From the NCBI GenBank assembly GCA_963855995.1, contig OY979731.1:5302942-5366941 (forward strand): DNA of 64,000 bases, in the 5' to 3' direction. The notes under the pieces were generated by a model. That model was not told where the DNA came from. It worked only from the letters and a program-made list of their open reading frames with translations, and did no database searches. The position numbers were made by a program, and so were the translations under genes. Source of the stretch: Muricea muricata. Its lineage: Eukaryota; Cnidaria; Anthozoa; Malacalcyonacea; Plexauridae. Below are positions 50,301 to 63,400 of the stretch, in pieces (position 1 is the first letter of the stretch; every line of letters begins with the position of its first letter).

Positions 50301-53300
50301 GCGTTCTGGAAGCGATTTGAGAGTAAAAACATACTCAAATCACCACCTAAAAATTGCCGTCTTAAATCGATCACGGCGACGTTTTAAAGCTTAAATAATG
50401 TTTTCAGTGCTAAAGTGAACGAGTTGAGCGCAATGATGTACTGCAATCACGGACCTAAAAGAGACATTCTAAATGGAATTTGCACAACTTAGCAATTCGG
50501 AAATCATGTTTTCGGCGCTCAAACCATCGAGATGAGCGAAACAACATGTTGAATGAGAAACCTATAACTTGATTGTAAACTGAAAAGAAACGATCTTAGA
50601 AGCATCAAAATCGCGTTTTAAGCGTTCTAAAAGCGATTTGAGAGTAAAAAGATACTCAAATCACCACCTAAAAATTGCCGTCTTAAATCGATCACGGCGA
50701 CGTTTTAAAGCTTAAAATAATGTTTTCAGTGCTAAAGTGAACGAGTTTAGCGCAATGATGTACTGCAATCACGGACCTAAAAGAGACCTTCTAAATGGAA
50801 TTTGCAGAACTTAGCAAGTCGGGAATCATGTTTTCGGCGCTAAAACCATCGAGACTAGCGAAATAACATGTTGAAATGAGAAACCTATAACTTGCTTGTA
50901 AACTCAAAAGAAACGACCTTAGAACCATCAAAATCGCGTTTTAAGCGCTCAAAAAGGGATTTGAGCGTAAAAACATGCTCAAATCACCAACTAAAAATTG
51001 CTATCTTAAATCGACCACGGCGACGTTTTAGGGCTTAAAATGGTGTTTTTAGTGCTAGAACGAACGAGTTGAGCGCAAGGATGTACTGCAATCAGGGACC
51101 TAAAAGAGACCTTCTAAATGGAAATTGCAGAACTTACCAAGTCGGGAATCATGATTTCGGCGCTCAAACCATCGAGATGAATGACACAACATGTTGAAAT
51201 GAGAAACCTATAACTTTCTTGTAAACTGAAAAGAAACGATCTTACAAGCATCAAAATCGCGTTTTAAGCGTTCTAGAAGCGATTTGAGCGGGAAAACATG
51301 CTCAAATCACTAACTAAAAATTGCCGTCTTAAATCGATCACATCGACGTTTTACAGCTTAAAATGCTGTTTTCAGTGCTAAAGTGAACGAGTTGAGCGCA
51401 ATGATGTACTGCAATGACGGATCTTAAAAAAGACCTTCTAATTTGATATTGCAGAACTTAGCAAGTCGGGACTCATGTTTTCGGCGCTCAAACCATCGAG
51501 ATGACCGAAACAACATGTTGAAATGTGAAGCCTATAACTTGCTTGTAAACTGAAAAGAAACGACCTTAGAACCATCAAAATCGCGTTTTAAGCGTTCTAG
51601 AAGGAATTTGAGCGTGAAAACATGCTCAAATCACCAACTTAAAATTGCCGTCTTAAATCGACCACGGCGACGTTTTAGAGCTTAAAATGGTGTTTTTAGT
51701 CCTATAGTGAACGAGTTGAGCGCAATGATGTACTGCAATCACGGACCTAAAACAGACCTTCTAAATGGAATTTGCAGAACTTACCAAGTCGGGAATCATG
51801 ATTTGGGCGCTCAAACCATCGAGATGAATGAAAAAACATGTTGAAATGAGAAACCTATAACTTGCTTGTAAACTGAAAAGAAACGATCTTAGAACCATCA
51901 AAATCGCGTTTTAAGCGTTCTAGAAGCAATTTGAGCGTGAAAACATGTTAAAATCACTAACTAAAAATTGCCGTCTTAAATCGATCACATCGACGTTTTA
52001 CAGCTTGAAATGCTGTTTTCAGTGCTAAAGTGAACGAGTTGAGCGCAATGATGTACTGCAATGACGGTTCTAAAAAAAGACCTTCTAATTTGATATTGCA
52101 GAACTTAGCAAGTCGGGAATCATGTTTTCGGCGCTCAAACCATCGAGATGACCGAAACAACATGTTGAAATGTGAAACCTATAACTTGCTTGTACACTGA
52201 AAAGAAACGACCTTAGAACCATCAAAATCGCGTTTTAAGCCTTCTAAAAGCGATTTGAGCGTAAAAACATGTTCAAATAACTAACTATAAATTGCCGTCT
52301 TAAATCGATAACGGTGACGTTTTACAGCTTAAAATGGTGTTTTCAGTGCTAAAGTGAACGAGTTGAGCGCAATGATGTACTGCAATCACGGATCTGAAAG
52401 AGGCCTTCTAAATGGATATTGCAGAACTTAGCAAGTCGGGAATCATGTTTTCTGCGCTCAAACCATCGAGAAGAGCGAAACAACATGTTGAAATGAGAAA
52501 CCTATAATTTGCTTGTAAACTGAAAAGAAAAAATCTTAGAACCATCAAAATCGCGTTTTAAGCGTTCTAGAAGCGATTTTAGCGTGAAAACATACTCAAA
52601 TCACCACCAAAAATTGCCGTCTTAAATCGATCACGGCGACGTTTTAAAGCTTAAAATAATGTTTTCAGTGCTAAAGTGAACGAGTTGAGCGCAATGATGT
52701 ACTGCAATCACGGACCTAAAAGAGACCTTCTAAATGGAAATTGAAGAACTTAGCAAGTCGGCAATCATGTTTTCGGCGCTCAAACCATCGAGATGAATGA
52801 AACAACATGTTGAAATGAGAAACCTATAACTTGCTTGTAAACTGAAAAGAAACGATCTTAGAACCATCAAAATCGCGTTTTAAGCGTTCTAAAAGCGATT
52901 TGAGAGTAAAAAGATACTCAAATCACCACCTAAAAATTGCCGTCTTAAATCGATCACATCGACGTTTTACAGCTTGAAATGCTGTTTTCAGTGCTAAAGT
53001 GAACGAGTTGAGCGCAATGATGTACTGCAATGACGGTTCTAAAAAAAGACCTTCTAATTTGATATTGCAGAACTTAGCAAGTCGGGAATCATGTTTTCGG
53101 CGCTCAAACCATCGAGATGACCGAAACAACATGTTGAAATGTGAAACCTATAACTTGCTTGTACACTGAAAAGAAACGACCTTAGAACCATCAAAATCGC
53201 GTTTTAAGCCTTCTAAAAGCGATTTGAGCGTAAAAACATGTTCAAATAACTAACTATAAATTGCCGTCTTAAATCGATAACGGTGACGTTTTACAGCTTA

Positions 53301-55094
53301 AAATGGTGTTTTCAGTGCTAAAGTGAACGAGTTGAGCGCAATGATGTACTGCAATCACGGATCTGAAAGAGGCCTTCTAAATGGATATTGCAGAACTTAG
53401 CAAGTCGGGAATCATGTTTTCTGCGCTCAAACCATCGAGAAGAGCGAAACAACATGTTGAAATGAGAAACCTATAATTTGCTTGTAAACTGAAAAGAAAA
53501 AATCTTAGAACCATCAAAATCGCGTTTTAAGCGTTCTAGAAGCGATTTTAGCGTGAAAACATACTCAAATCACCACCAAAAATTGCCGTCTTAAATCGAT
53601 CACGGCGACGTTTTAAAGCTTAAAATAATGTTTTCAGTGCTAAAGTGAACGAGTTGAGCGCAATGATGTACTGCAATCACGGACCTAAAAGAGACCTTCT
53701 AAATGGAAATTGAAGAACTTAGCAAGTCGGCAATCATGTTTTCGGCGCTCAAACCATCGAGATGAATGAAACAACATGTTGAAATGAGAAACCTATAACT
53801 TGCTTGTAAACTGAAAAGAAACGATCTTAGAAGCATCAAAATCGCGTTTTAAGCGTTCTAAAAGCGATTTGAGAGTAAAAAGATACTCAAATCACCACCT
53901 AAAAATTGCCGTCTTAAATCGATCACGGCGACGTTTTAGAGCTTAAAATAATGTTTTCAGTGCTAAAGTGAACGAGTTTAGCGCAATGATGTACTGCAAT
54001 CACGGACCTAAAAGAGACCTTCTAAATGGAATTTGCAGAACTTAGCAAGTCGGGAATCATGTTTTCGGCGCTCAAACCATCGAGATGACCGAAATAACAT
54101 GTTGAAATGAGAAACCTATAACTTGCTTGTAAACTCAAAAGAAACGACCTTAGAACCATCAAAATCGCGTTTTAAGCGCTCAAAAAACGATTTGAGCGTA
54201 AACACATGCTCAAATCACCAACTAAAAATTGCTATCTTAAATCGACCACGGCGACGTTTTAGAGCTTAAAATGGTGTTTTTAGTGCTAGAACGAACGAGT
54301 TGAGTGCAATGATGTACTGCAATCAGGGACCTAAAAGAGACCTTCTAAATGGAAATTGCAGAACTTACCAAGTCGGGAATCATGATTTCGGCGCTCAAAC
54401 CATCGAGATGAATGACACAACATGTTGAAATGAGAAACCTATAACTTTCTTGTAAACTGAAAAGAAACGATCTTACAAGCATCAAAATCGCGTTTTAAGC
54501 GTTCTAGAAGCGATTTGAGCGGGAAAACATGCTCAAATCACTAACTAAAAATTGCCGTCTTAAATCGATCACATCGACGTTTTACAGCTTAAAATGCTGT
54601 TTTCAGTGCTAAAGTGAACGAGTTGAGCGCAATGATGTACTGCAATGACGGATCTTAAAAAAGACCTTCTAATTTGATATTGCAGAACTTAGCAAGTCGG
54701 GACTCATGTTTTCGGCGCTCAAACCATCGAGATGACCGAAACAACATGTTGAAATGTGAAGCCTATAACTTGCTTGTAAACTGAAAAGAAACGACCTTAG
54801 AACCATCAAAATCGCGTTTTAAGCGTTCTAGAAGGAATTTGAGCGTGAAAACATGCTCAAATCACCAACTTAAAATTGCCGTCTTAAATCGACCACGGCG
54901 ACGTTTTAGAGCTTAAAATGGTGTTTTTAGTCCTATAGTGAACGAGTTGAGCGCAATGATGTACTGCAATCACGGACCTAAAACAGACCTTCTAAATGGA
55001 ATTTGCAGAACTTACCAAGTCGGGAATCATGATTTGGGCGCTCAAACCATCGAGATGAATGAAAAAACATGTTGAAATGAGAAACCTATAACTT
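43436..55094 (+). repeat. 18-monomer higher-order repeat, 5,815 bp, two copies
   Basis: Copy 1 is 43436-49250 and copy 2 is 49251-55094. T1 units at 43910, 46171 and 47137 recur at 49725, 51986 and 52952. Differences seen include AAGTAACTTG near 44173 against AAGTAATTTG, and AAGTCAGGAATC near 45971 against AAGTCGGGAATC. Identity ends at 55095, where ACTTGCTTGT replaces ACTTTCTTTT. Confidence 0.9.
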
Positions 55095-57882
55095 GCTTGT
55101 AAACTGAAAAGAAACGATCTTAGAACCATCAAAATCGCGTTTTAAGCGTTCTAGAAGCAGTTTGAGCGTGAAAACATGTTAAAATCACTAACTAAAAATT
55201 GCCGTCTTAAATCGATCACATCGACGTTTTACAGCTTGAAATGCTGTTTTCAGTGCTAAAGTGAACGAGTTGAGCGCAATGATGTACTGCAATGACGGTT
55301 CTAAAAAAAGACCTTCTAATTTGATATTGCAGAACTTAGCAAGTCGGGAATCATTTTTTCGGCGCTCAAACCATCGAGATGACCGAAACAACATGTTGAA
55401 ATGTGAAACCTATAACTTGCTTGTACACTGAAAAGAAACGACCTTAGAACCATCAAAATCGCGTTTTAAGCCTTCTAAAAGCGATTTGAGCGTAAAAACA
55501 TGTTCAAATAACTAACTATAAATTGCCGTCTTAAATCGATAACGGTGACGTTTTACAGCTTAAAATGGTGTTTTCAGTGCTAAAGTGAACGAGTTGAGCG
55601 CAATGATGTACTGCAATCACGGATCTGAAAGAGGCCTTCTAAATGGATATTGCAGAACTTAGCAAGTCGGGAATCATGTTTTCTGCGCTCAAACCATCGA
55701 GAAGAGCGAAACAACATGTTGAAATGAGAAACCTATAATTTGCTTGTAAACTGAAAAGAAAAAATCTTAGAACCATCAAAATCGCGTTTTAAGCGTTCTA
55801 GAAGCGATTTTAGCGTGAAAACATACTCAAATCACCACCAAAAATTGCCGTCTTAAATCGATCACGGCGACGTTTTAAAGCTTAAAATAATGTTTTCAGT
55901 GCTAAAGTGAACGAGTTGAGCGCAATGATGTACTGCAATCACGGACCTAAAAGAGACCTTCTAAATGGAAATTGAAGAACTTAGCAAGTCGGCAATCATG
56001 TTTTCGGCGCTCAAACCATCGAGATGAATGAAACAACATGTTGAAATGAGAAACCTATAACTTGCTTGTAAACTGAAAAGAAACGATCTTAGAACCATCA
56101 AAATCGCGTTTTAAGCGTTCTAAAAGCGATTTGAGAGTAAAAAGATACTCAAATCACCACCTAAAAATTGCCGTCTTAAATCGATCACATCGACGTTTTA
56201 CAGCTTGAAATGCTGTTTTCAGTGCTAAAGTGAACGAGTTGAGCGCAATGATGTACTGCAATGACGGTTCTAAAAAAAGACCTTCTAATTTGATATTGCA
56301 GAACTTAGCAAGTCGGGAATCATGTTTTCGGCGCTCAAACCATCGAGATGACCGAAACAACATGTTGAAATGTGAAACCTATAACTTGCTTGTACACTGA
56401 AAAGAAACGACCTTAGAACCATCAAAATCGCGTTTTAAGCCTTCTAAAAGCGATTTGAGCGTAAAAACATGTTCAAATAACTAACTATAAATTGCCGTCT
56501 TAAATCGATAACGGTGACGTTTTACAGCTTAAAATGGTGTTTTCAGTGCTAAAGTGAACGAGTTGAGCGCAATGATGTACTGCAATCACGGATCTGAAAG
56601 AGGCCTTCTAAATGGATATTGCAGAACTTAGCAAGTCGGGAATCATGTTTTCTGCGCTCAAACCATCGAGAAGAGCGAAACAACATGTTGAAATGAGAAA
56701 CCTATAATTTGCTTGTAAACTGAAAAGAAAAAATCTTAGAACCATCAAAATCGCGTTTTAAGCGTTCTAGAAGCGATTTTAGCGTGAAAACATACTCAAA
56801 TCACCACCAAAAATTGCCGTCTTAAATCGATCACGGCGACGTTTTAAAGCTTAAAATAATGTTTTCAGTGCTAAAGTGAACGAGTTGAGCGCAATGATGT
56901 ACTGCAATCACGGACCTAAAAGAGACCTTCTAAATGGAAATTGAAGAACTTAGCAAGTCGGCAATCATGTTTTCGGCGCTCAAACCATCGAGATGAATGA
57001 AACAACATGTTGAAATGAGAAACCTATAACTTGCTTGTAAACTGAAAAGAAACGATCTTAGAAGCATCAAAATCGCGTTTTAAGCGTTCTAAAAGCGATT
57101 TGAGAGTAAAAAGATACTCAAATCACCACCTAAAAATTGCCGTCTTAAATCGATCACGGCGACGTTTTAGAGCTTAAAATAATGTTTTCAGTGCTAAAGT
57201 GAACGAGTTTAGCGCAATGATGTACTGCAATCACGGACCTAAAAGAGACCTTCTAAATGGAATTTGCAGAACTTAGCAAGTCGGGAATCATGTTTTCGGC
57301 GCTCAAACCATCGAGATGACCGAAATAACATGTTGAAATGAGAAACCTATAACTTGCTTGTAAACTCAAAAGAAACGACCTTAGAACCATCAAAATCGCG
57401 TTTTAAGCGCTCAAAAAACGATTTGAGCGTAAACACATGCTCAAATCACCAACTAAAAATTGCTATCTTAAATCGACCACGGCGACGTTTTAGAGCTTAA
57501 AATGGTGTTTTTAGTGCTAGAACGAACGAGTTGAGTGCAATGATGTACTCCAATCAGGGACCTAAAAGAGACCTTCTAAATGGAAATTGCAGAACTTACC
57601 AAGTCGGGAATCATGATTTCGGCGCTCAAACCATCGAGATGAATGACACAACATGTTGAAATGAGAAACCTATAACTTTCTTGTAAACTGAAAAGAAACG
57701 ATCTTACAAGCATCAAAATCGCGTTTTAAGCGTTCTAGAAGGGATTTGAGCGGGAAAACATGCTCAAATCACTAACTAAAAATTGCCGTCTTAAATCGAT
57801 CACATCGACGTTTTACAGCTTAAAATGCTGTTTTCAGTGCTAAAGTGAACGAGTTGAGCGCAATGATGTACTGCAATGACGG
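51080..57882 (+). repeat. 10-monomer higher-order repeat, 3,231 bp, about 2.1 copies
   Basis: Copy 1 is 51080-54310 and copy 2 with overhang is 54311-57882. T1 units at 51986 and 52952 recur at 55217 and 56183. Copy 2 carries single-base changes such as GCAGTTTG near 55158, CATTTTTTC near 55352 and TACTCCAATC near 57548. The match ends at 57883 (ACGGTTCT against ACGGATCTT), inside a chimeric monomer. This block overlaps the 18-mer block, so the periods are nested. Confidence 0.88.
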
Positions 57883-60466
57883 TTCTAAAAAAAGACCTTC
57901 TAATTTGATATTGCAGAACTTAGCAAGTCGGGAATCATGTTTTCGGCGCTCAAACCATCGAGATGACCGAAACAACATGTTGAAATGTGAAACCTATAAC
58001 TTGCTTGTACACTGAAAAGAAACGACCTTAGAACCATCAAAATCGCGTTTTAAGCCTTCTAAAAGCGATTTGAGCGTAAAAACATGTTCAAATAACTAAC
58101 TATAAATTGCCGTCTTAAATCGATAACGGTGACGTTTTACAGCTTAAAATGGTGTTTTCAGTGCTAAAGTGAACGAGTTGAGCGCAATGATGTACTGCAA
58201 TCACGGATCTGAAAGAGGCCTTCTAAATGGATATTGCAGAACTTAGCAAGTCGGGAATCATGTTTTCTGCGCTCAAACCATCGAGAAGAGCGAAACAACA
58301 TGTTGAAATGAGAAACCTATAATTTGCTTGTAAACTGAAAAGAAAAAATCTTAGAACCATCAAAATCGCGTTTTAAGCGTTCTAGAAGCGATTTTAGCGT
58401 GAAAACATACTCAAATCACCACCAAAAATTGCCGTCTTAAATCGATCACGGCGACGTTTTAAAGCTTAAAATAATGTTTTCAGTGCTAAAGTGAACGAGT
58501 TGAGCGCAATGATGTACTGCAATCACGGACCTAAAAGAGACCTTCTAAATGGAAATTGAAGAACTTAGCAAGTCGGCAATCATGTTTTCGGCGCTCAAAC
58601 CATCGAGATGAATGAAACAACATGTTGAAATGAGAAACCTATAACTTGCTTGTAAACTGAAAAGAAACGATCTTAGAACCATCAAAATCGCGTTTTAAGC
58701 GTTCTAAAAGCGATTTGAGAGTAAAAAGATACTCAAATCACCACCTAAAAATTGCCGTCTTAAATCGATCACATCGACGTTTTACAGCTTGAAATGCTGT
58801 TTTCAGTGCTAAAGTGAACGAGTTGAGCGCAATGATGTACTGCAATGACGGTTCTAAAAAAAGACCTTCTAATTTGATATTGCAGAACTTAGCAAGTCGG
58901 GAATCATGTTTTCGGCGCTCAAACCATCGAGATGACCGAAACAACATGTTGAAATGTGAAACCTATAACTTGCTTGTACACTGAAAAGAAACGACCTTAG
59001 AACCATCAAAATCGCGTTTTAAGCCTTCTAAAAGCGATTTGAGCGTAAAAACATGTTCAAATAACTAACTATAAATTGCCGTCTTAAATCGATAACGGTG
59101 ACGTTTTACAGCTTAAAATGGTGTTTTCAGTGCTAAAGTGAACGAGTTGAGCGCAATGATGTACTGCAATCACGGATCTGAAAGAGGCCTTCTAAATGGA
59201 TATTGCAGAACTTAGCAAGTCGGGAATCATGTTTTCTGCGCTCAAACCATCGAGAAGAGCGAAACAACATGTTGAAATGAGAAACCTATAATTTGCTTGT
59301 AAACTGAAAAGAAAAAATCTTAGAACCATCAAAATCGCGTTTTAAGCGTTCTAGAAGCGATTTTAGCGTGAAAACATACTCAAATCACCACCAAAAATTG
59401 CCGTCTTAAATCGATCACGGCGACGTTTTAAAGCTTAAAATAATGTTTTCAGTGCTAAAGTGAACGAGTTGAGCGCAATGATGTACTGCAATCACGGACC
59501 TAAAAGAGACCTTCTAAATGGAAATTGAAGAACTTAGCAAGTCGGCAATCATGTTTTCGGCGCTCAAACCATCGAGATGAATGAAACAACATGTTGAAAT
59601 GAGAAACCTATAACTTGCTTGTAAACTGAAAAGAAACGATCTTAGAAGCATCAAAATCGCGTTTTAAGCGTTCTAAAAGCGATTTGAGAGTAAAAAGATA
59701 CTAAAATCACCACCTAAAAATTGCCGTCTTAAATCGATCACGGCGACGTTTTAGAGCTTAAAATAATGTTTTCAGTGCTAAAGTGAACGAGTTTAGCGCA
59801 ATGATGTACTGCAATCACGGACCTAAAAGAGACCTTCTAAATGGAATTTGCAGAACTTAGCAAGTCGGGAATCATGTTTTCGGCGCTCAAACCATCGAGA
59901 TGACCGAAATAACATGTTGAAATGAGAAACCTATAACTTGCTTGTAAACTCAAAAGAAACGACCTTAGAACCATCAAAATCGCGTTTTAAGCGCTCAAAA
60001 AACGATTTGAGCGTAAACACATGCTCAAATCACCAACTAAAAATTGCTATCTTAAATCGACCACGGCGACGTTTTAGAGCTTAAAATGGTGTTTTTAGTG
60101 CTAGAACGAACGAGTTGAGTGCAATGATGTACTGCAATCAGGGACCTAAAAGAGACCTTCTAAATGGAAATTGCAGAACTTACCAAGTCGGGAATCATGA
60201 TTTCGGCGCTCAAACCATCGAGATGAATGACACAACATGTTGAAATGAGAAACCTATAACTTTCTTGTAAACTGAAAAGAAACGATCTTAGAAGCATCAA
60301 AATCGCGTTTTAAGCGTTCTAGAAGCGATTTGAGCGGGAAAACATGCTCAAATCACTAACTAAAAATTGCCGTCTTAAATCGATCACATCGACGTTTTAC
60401 AGCTTAAAATGCTGTTTTCAGTGCTAAAGTGAACGAGTTGAGCGCAATGATGTACTGCAATGACGG
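55239..60466 (+). repeat. 8-monomer higher-order repeat, 2,584 bp, two copies
   Basis: Copy 1 is 55239-57822 and copy 2 is 57823-60466. The junction falls within the chimeric monomer starting at 57801, whose first bases are of the CACATC...CTTAAAATGCTG subtype and whose remainder is T1. The T1 unit at 56183 corresponds to 58767. A private change in copy 2 is GATACTAAAATC near 59699. Confidence 0.87.
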
Positions 60467-63400
60467 ATCTTAAAAAAGACCTTCTAATTTGATATTGCAG
60501 AACTTAGCAAGTCGGGAATCATGTTTTCGGCGCTCAAACCATCGAGATGACCGAAACAACATGTTGAAATGTGAAACCTATAACTTGCTTGTAAACAGAA
60601 AAGAAACGACCTTAGAACAATCAAAATCGCGTTTTAAGCGTTCTAGAAGGAATTTGAGCGTGAAAACATGCTCAAATCACCAACTTAAAATTGCCGTCTT
60701 AAATCGACCACGGCGACGTTTTAGAGCTTAAAATGGTGTTTTTAGTCCTATAGTGAACGAGTTGAGCGCAATGATGTACTGCAATCACGGACCTAAAATA
60801 GACCTTCTAAATGGAATTTGCAGAACTTACCAAGTCGGGAATCATGATTTCGGCGCTCAAACAATCGAGATGAATGAAAAAACATGTTTAAATGAGAAAC
60901 CTATAACTTGCTTGTAAACTGAAAAGAAACGATCTTAGAACCATCAAAATCGCGTTTTAAGCGTTCTAGAAGCAATTTGAGCGTGAAAACATGTTACAAT
61001 CACTAACTAAAAATTGCCGTCTTAAATCGATCACATCGACGTTTTACAGCTTGAAATGCTGTTTTCAGTGCTAAAGTGAACGAGTTGAGCGCAATGATGT
61101 ACTGCAATGACGGTTCTAAAAAAAGACCTTCTAATTTGATATTGCAGAACTTAGCAAGTCGGGAATCATGTTTTTGGCGCTCAAACCATCAAGATGACCG
61201 AAACAACATGTTGAAATGTGAAACCTATAACTTGCTTGTACACTGAAAACAAACGACCTTAGAACCATCAAAATCGCGTTTTAAGCGTTCTAAAAGCGAT
61301 TTGAGAGTAAAAACATACTCAAATCACCACCTAAAAATTGCCGTCTTAAATCGATCACGGCGACGTTTTAAAGCTTAAAATAATGTTTTCAGTGCTAAAG
61401 TGAACGAGTTTAGCGCAATGATGTACTGCAATCACGGACCTAAAAGAGACCTTCTAAATGGAATTTGCAGAACTTAGCAAGTCGGGAATCATGTTTTCAG
61501 CGCTAAAACCATCGAGACTAGCGAAATAACATGTTGAAATGAGAAACCTATAACTTGCTTGTAAACTCAAAAGAAACGACCTTAGAACCATCAAAATCGC
61601 GTTTTAAGCGCTCAAAAAGCGATTTGAGCGTAAAAACATGCTCAAATCACCAACTAAAAATTGCTATCTTAAATCGACCACGGCCACGTTTTAGAGCTTA
61701 AAATGGTGTTTTTAGTGCTAGAACGAACGAGTTGAGCGCAATGATGTACTGCAATCAGGGACCTAAAAGAGACCTTCTAAATGGAAATTGCAGAACTTAC
61801 CAAGTCGGGAATCATGATTTCGGCGCTCAAACCATCGAGATGAATGACACAACATGTTGAAATGAGAAACCTATAACTTTCTTGTAAACTGAAAAGAAAC
61901 GATCTTACAAGCATCAAAATCGCGTTTTAAGCGTTCTAGAAGCGATTTGAGCGGGAAAACATGCTCAAATCACTAACTAAAAATTGCCGTCTTAAATCGA
62001 TCACATCGACGTTTTACAGCTTAAAATGCTGTTTTCAGTGCTAAAGTGAACGAGTTGAGCGCAATGATGTACTGCAATGACGGATCTTAAAAAAGACCTT
62101 CTAATTTGATATTGCAGAACTTAGCAAGTCGGGACTCATGTTTTCGGCGCTCAAACCATCGAGATGACCGAAACAACATGTTGAAATGTGAAACCTATAA
62201 CTTGCTTGTAAACTGAAAAGAAACGACCTTAGAACCATCAAAATCGCGTTTTAAGCGTTCTAGAAGGAATTTGAGCGTGAAAACATGCTCAAATCACCAA
62301 CTTAAAATTGCCGTCTTAAATCGACCACGGCGACGTTTTAGAGCTTAAAATGGTGTTTTTAGTCCTATAGTGAACGAGTTGAGCGCAATCATGTACTGCA
62401 ATCACGGACCTAAAACAGACCTTCTAAATGGAATTTGCAGAACTTACCAAGTCGGGAATCATGATTTGGGCGCTCAAACCATCGAGATGAATGAAAAAAC
62501 ATGTTGAAATGAGAAACCTATAACTTGCTTGTAAACTGAAAAGAAACGATCTTAGAACCATCAAAATCGCGTTTTAAGCGTTCTAGAAGCAATTTGAGCG
62601 TGAAAACATGTTAAAATCACTAACTAAAAATTGCCGTCTTAAATCGATCACATCGACGTTTTACAGCTTGAAATGCTGTTTTCAGTGCTAAAGTGAACGA
62701 GTTGAGCGCAATGATGTACTGCAATGACGGTTCTAAAAAAAGACCTTCTAATTTGATATTGCAGAACTTAGCAAGTCGGGAATCATGTTTTCGGCGCTCA
62801 AACCATCGAGATGACCGAAACAACATGTTGAAATGTGAAACCTATAACTTGCTTGTACACTGAAAAGAAACGACCTTAGAACCATCAAAATCGCGTTTTA
62901 AGCCTTCTAAAAGCGATTTGAGCGTAAAAACATGTTCAAATAACTAACTATAAATTGCCGTCTTAAATCGATAACGGTGACGTTTTACAGCTTAAAATGG
63001 TGTTTTCAGTGCTAAAGTGAACGAGTTGAGCGCAATGATGTACTGCAATCACGGATCTGAAAGAGGCCTTCTAAATGGATATTGCAGAACTTAGCAAGTC
63101 GGGAATCATGTTTTCTGCGCTCAAACCATCGAGAAGAGCGAAACAACATGTTGAAATGAGAAACCTATAATTTGCTTGTAAACTGAAAAGAAAAAATCTT
63201 AGAACCATCAAAATCGCGTTTTAAGCGTTCTAGAAGCGATTTGAGCGGGAAAACATGCTCAAATCACTAACTAAAAATTGCCGTCTTAAATCGATCACAT
63301 CGACGTTTTACAGCTTAAAATGCTGTTTTCAGTGCTAAAGTGAACGAGTTGAGCGCAATGATGTACTGCAATGACCGATCTAAAAAAAGACCTTCTAATT

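Noticed and set aside
3852-62826. Minus-strand frames of 66-69 codons in many monomers
   Set aside because: They track one monomer subtype and its recent copies; there is no independent sign of coding selection, so they are not listed as genes.
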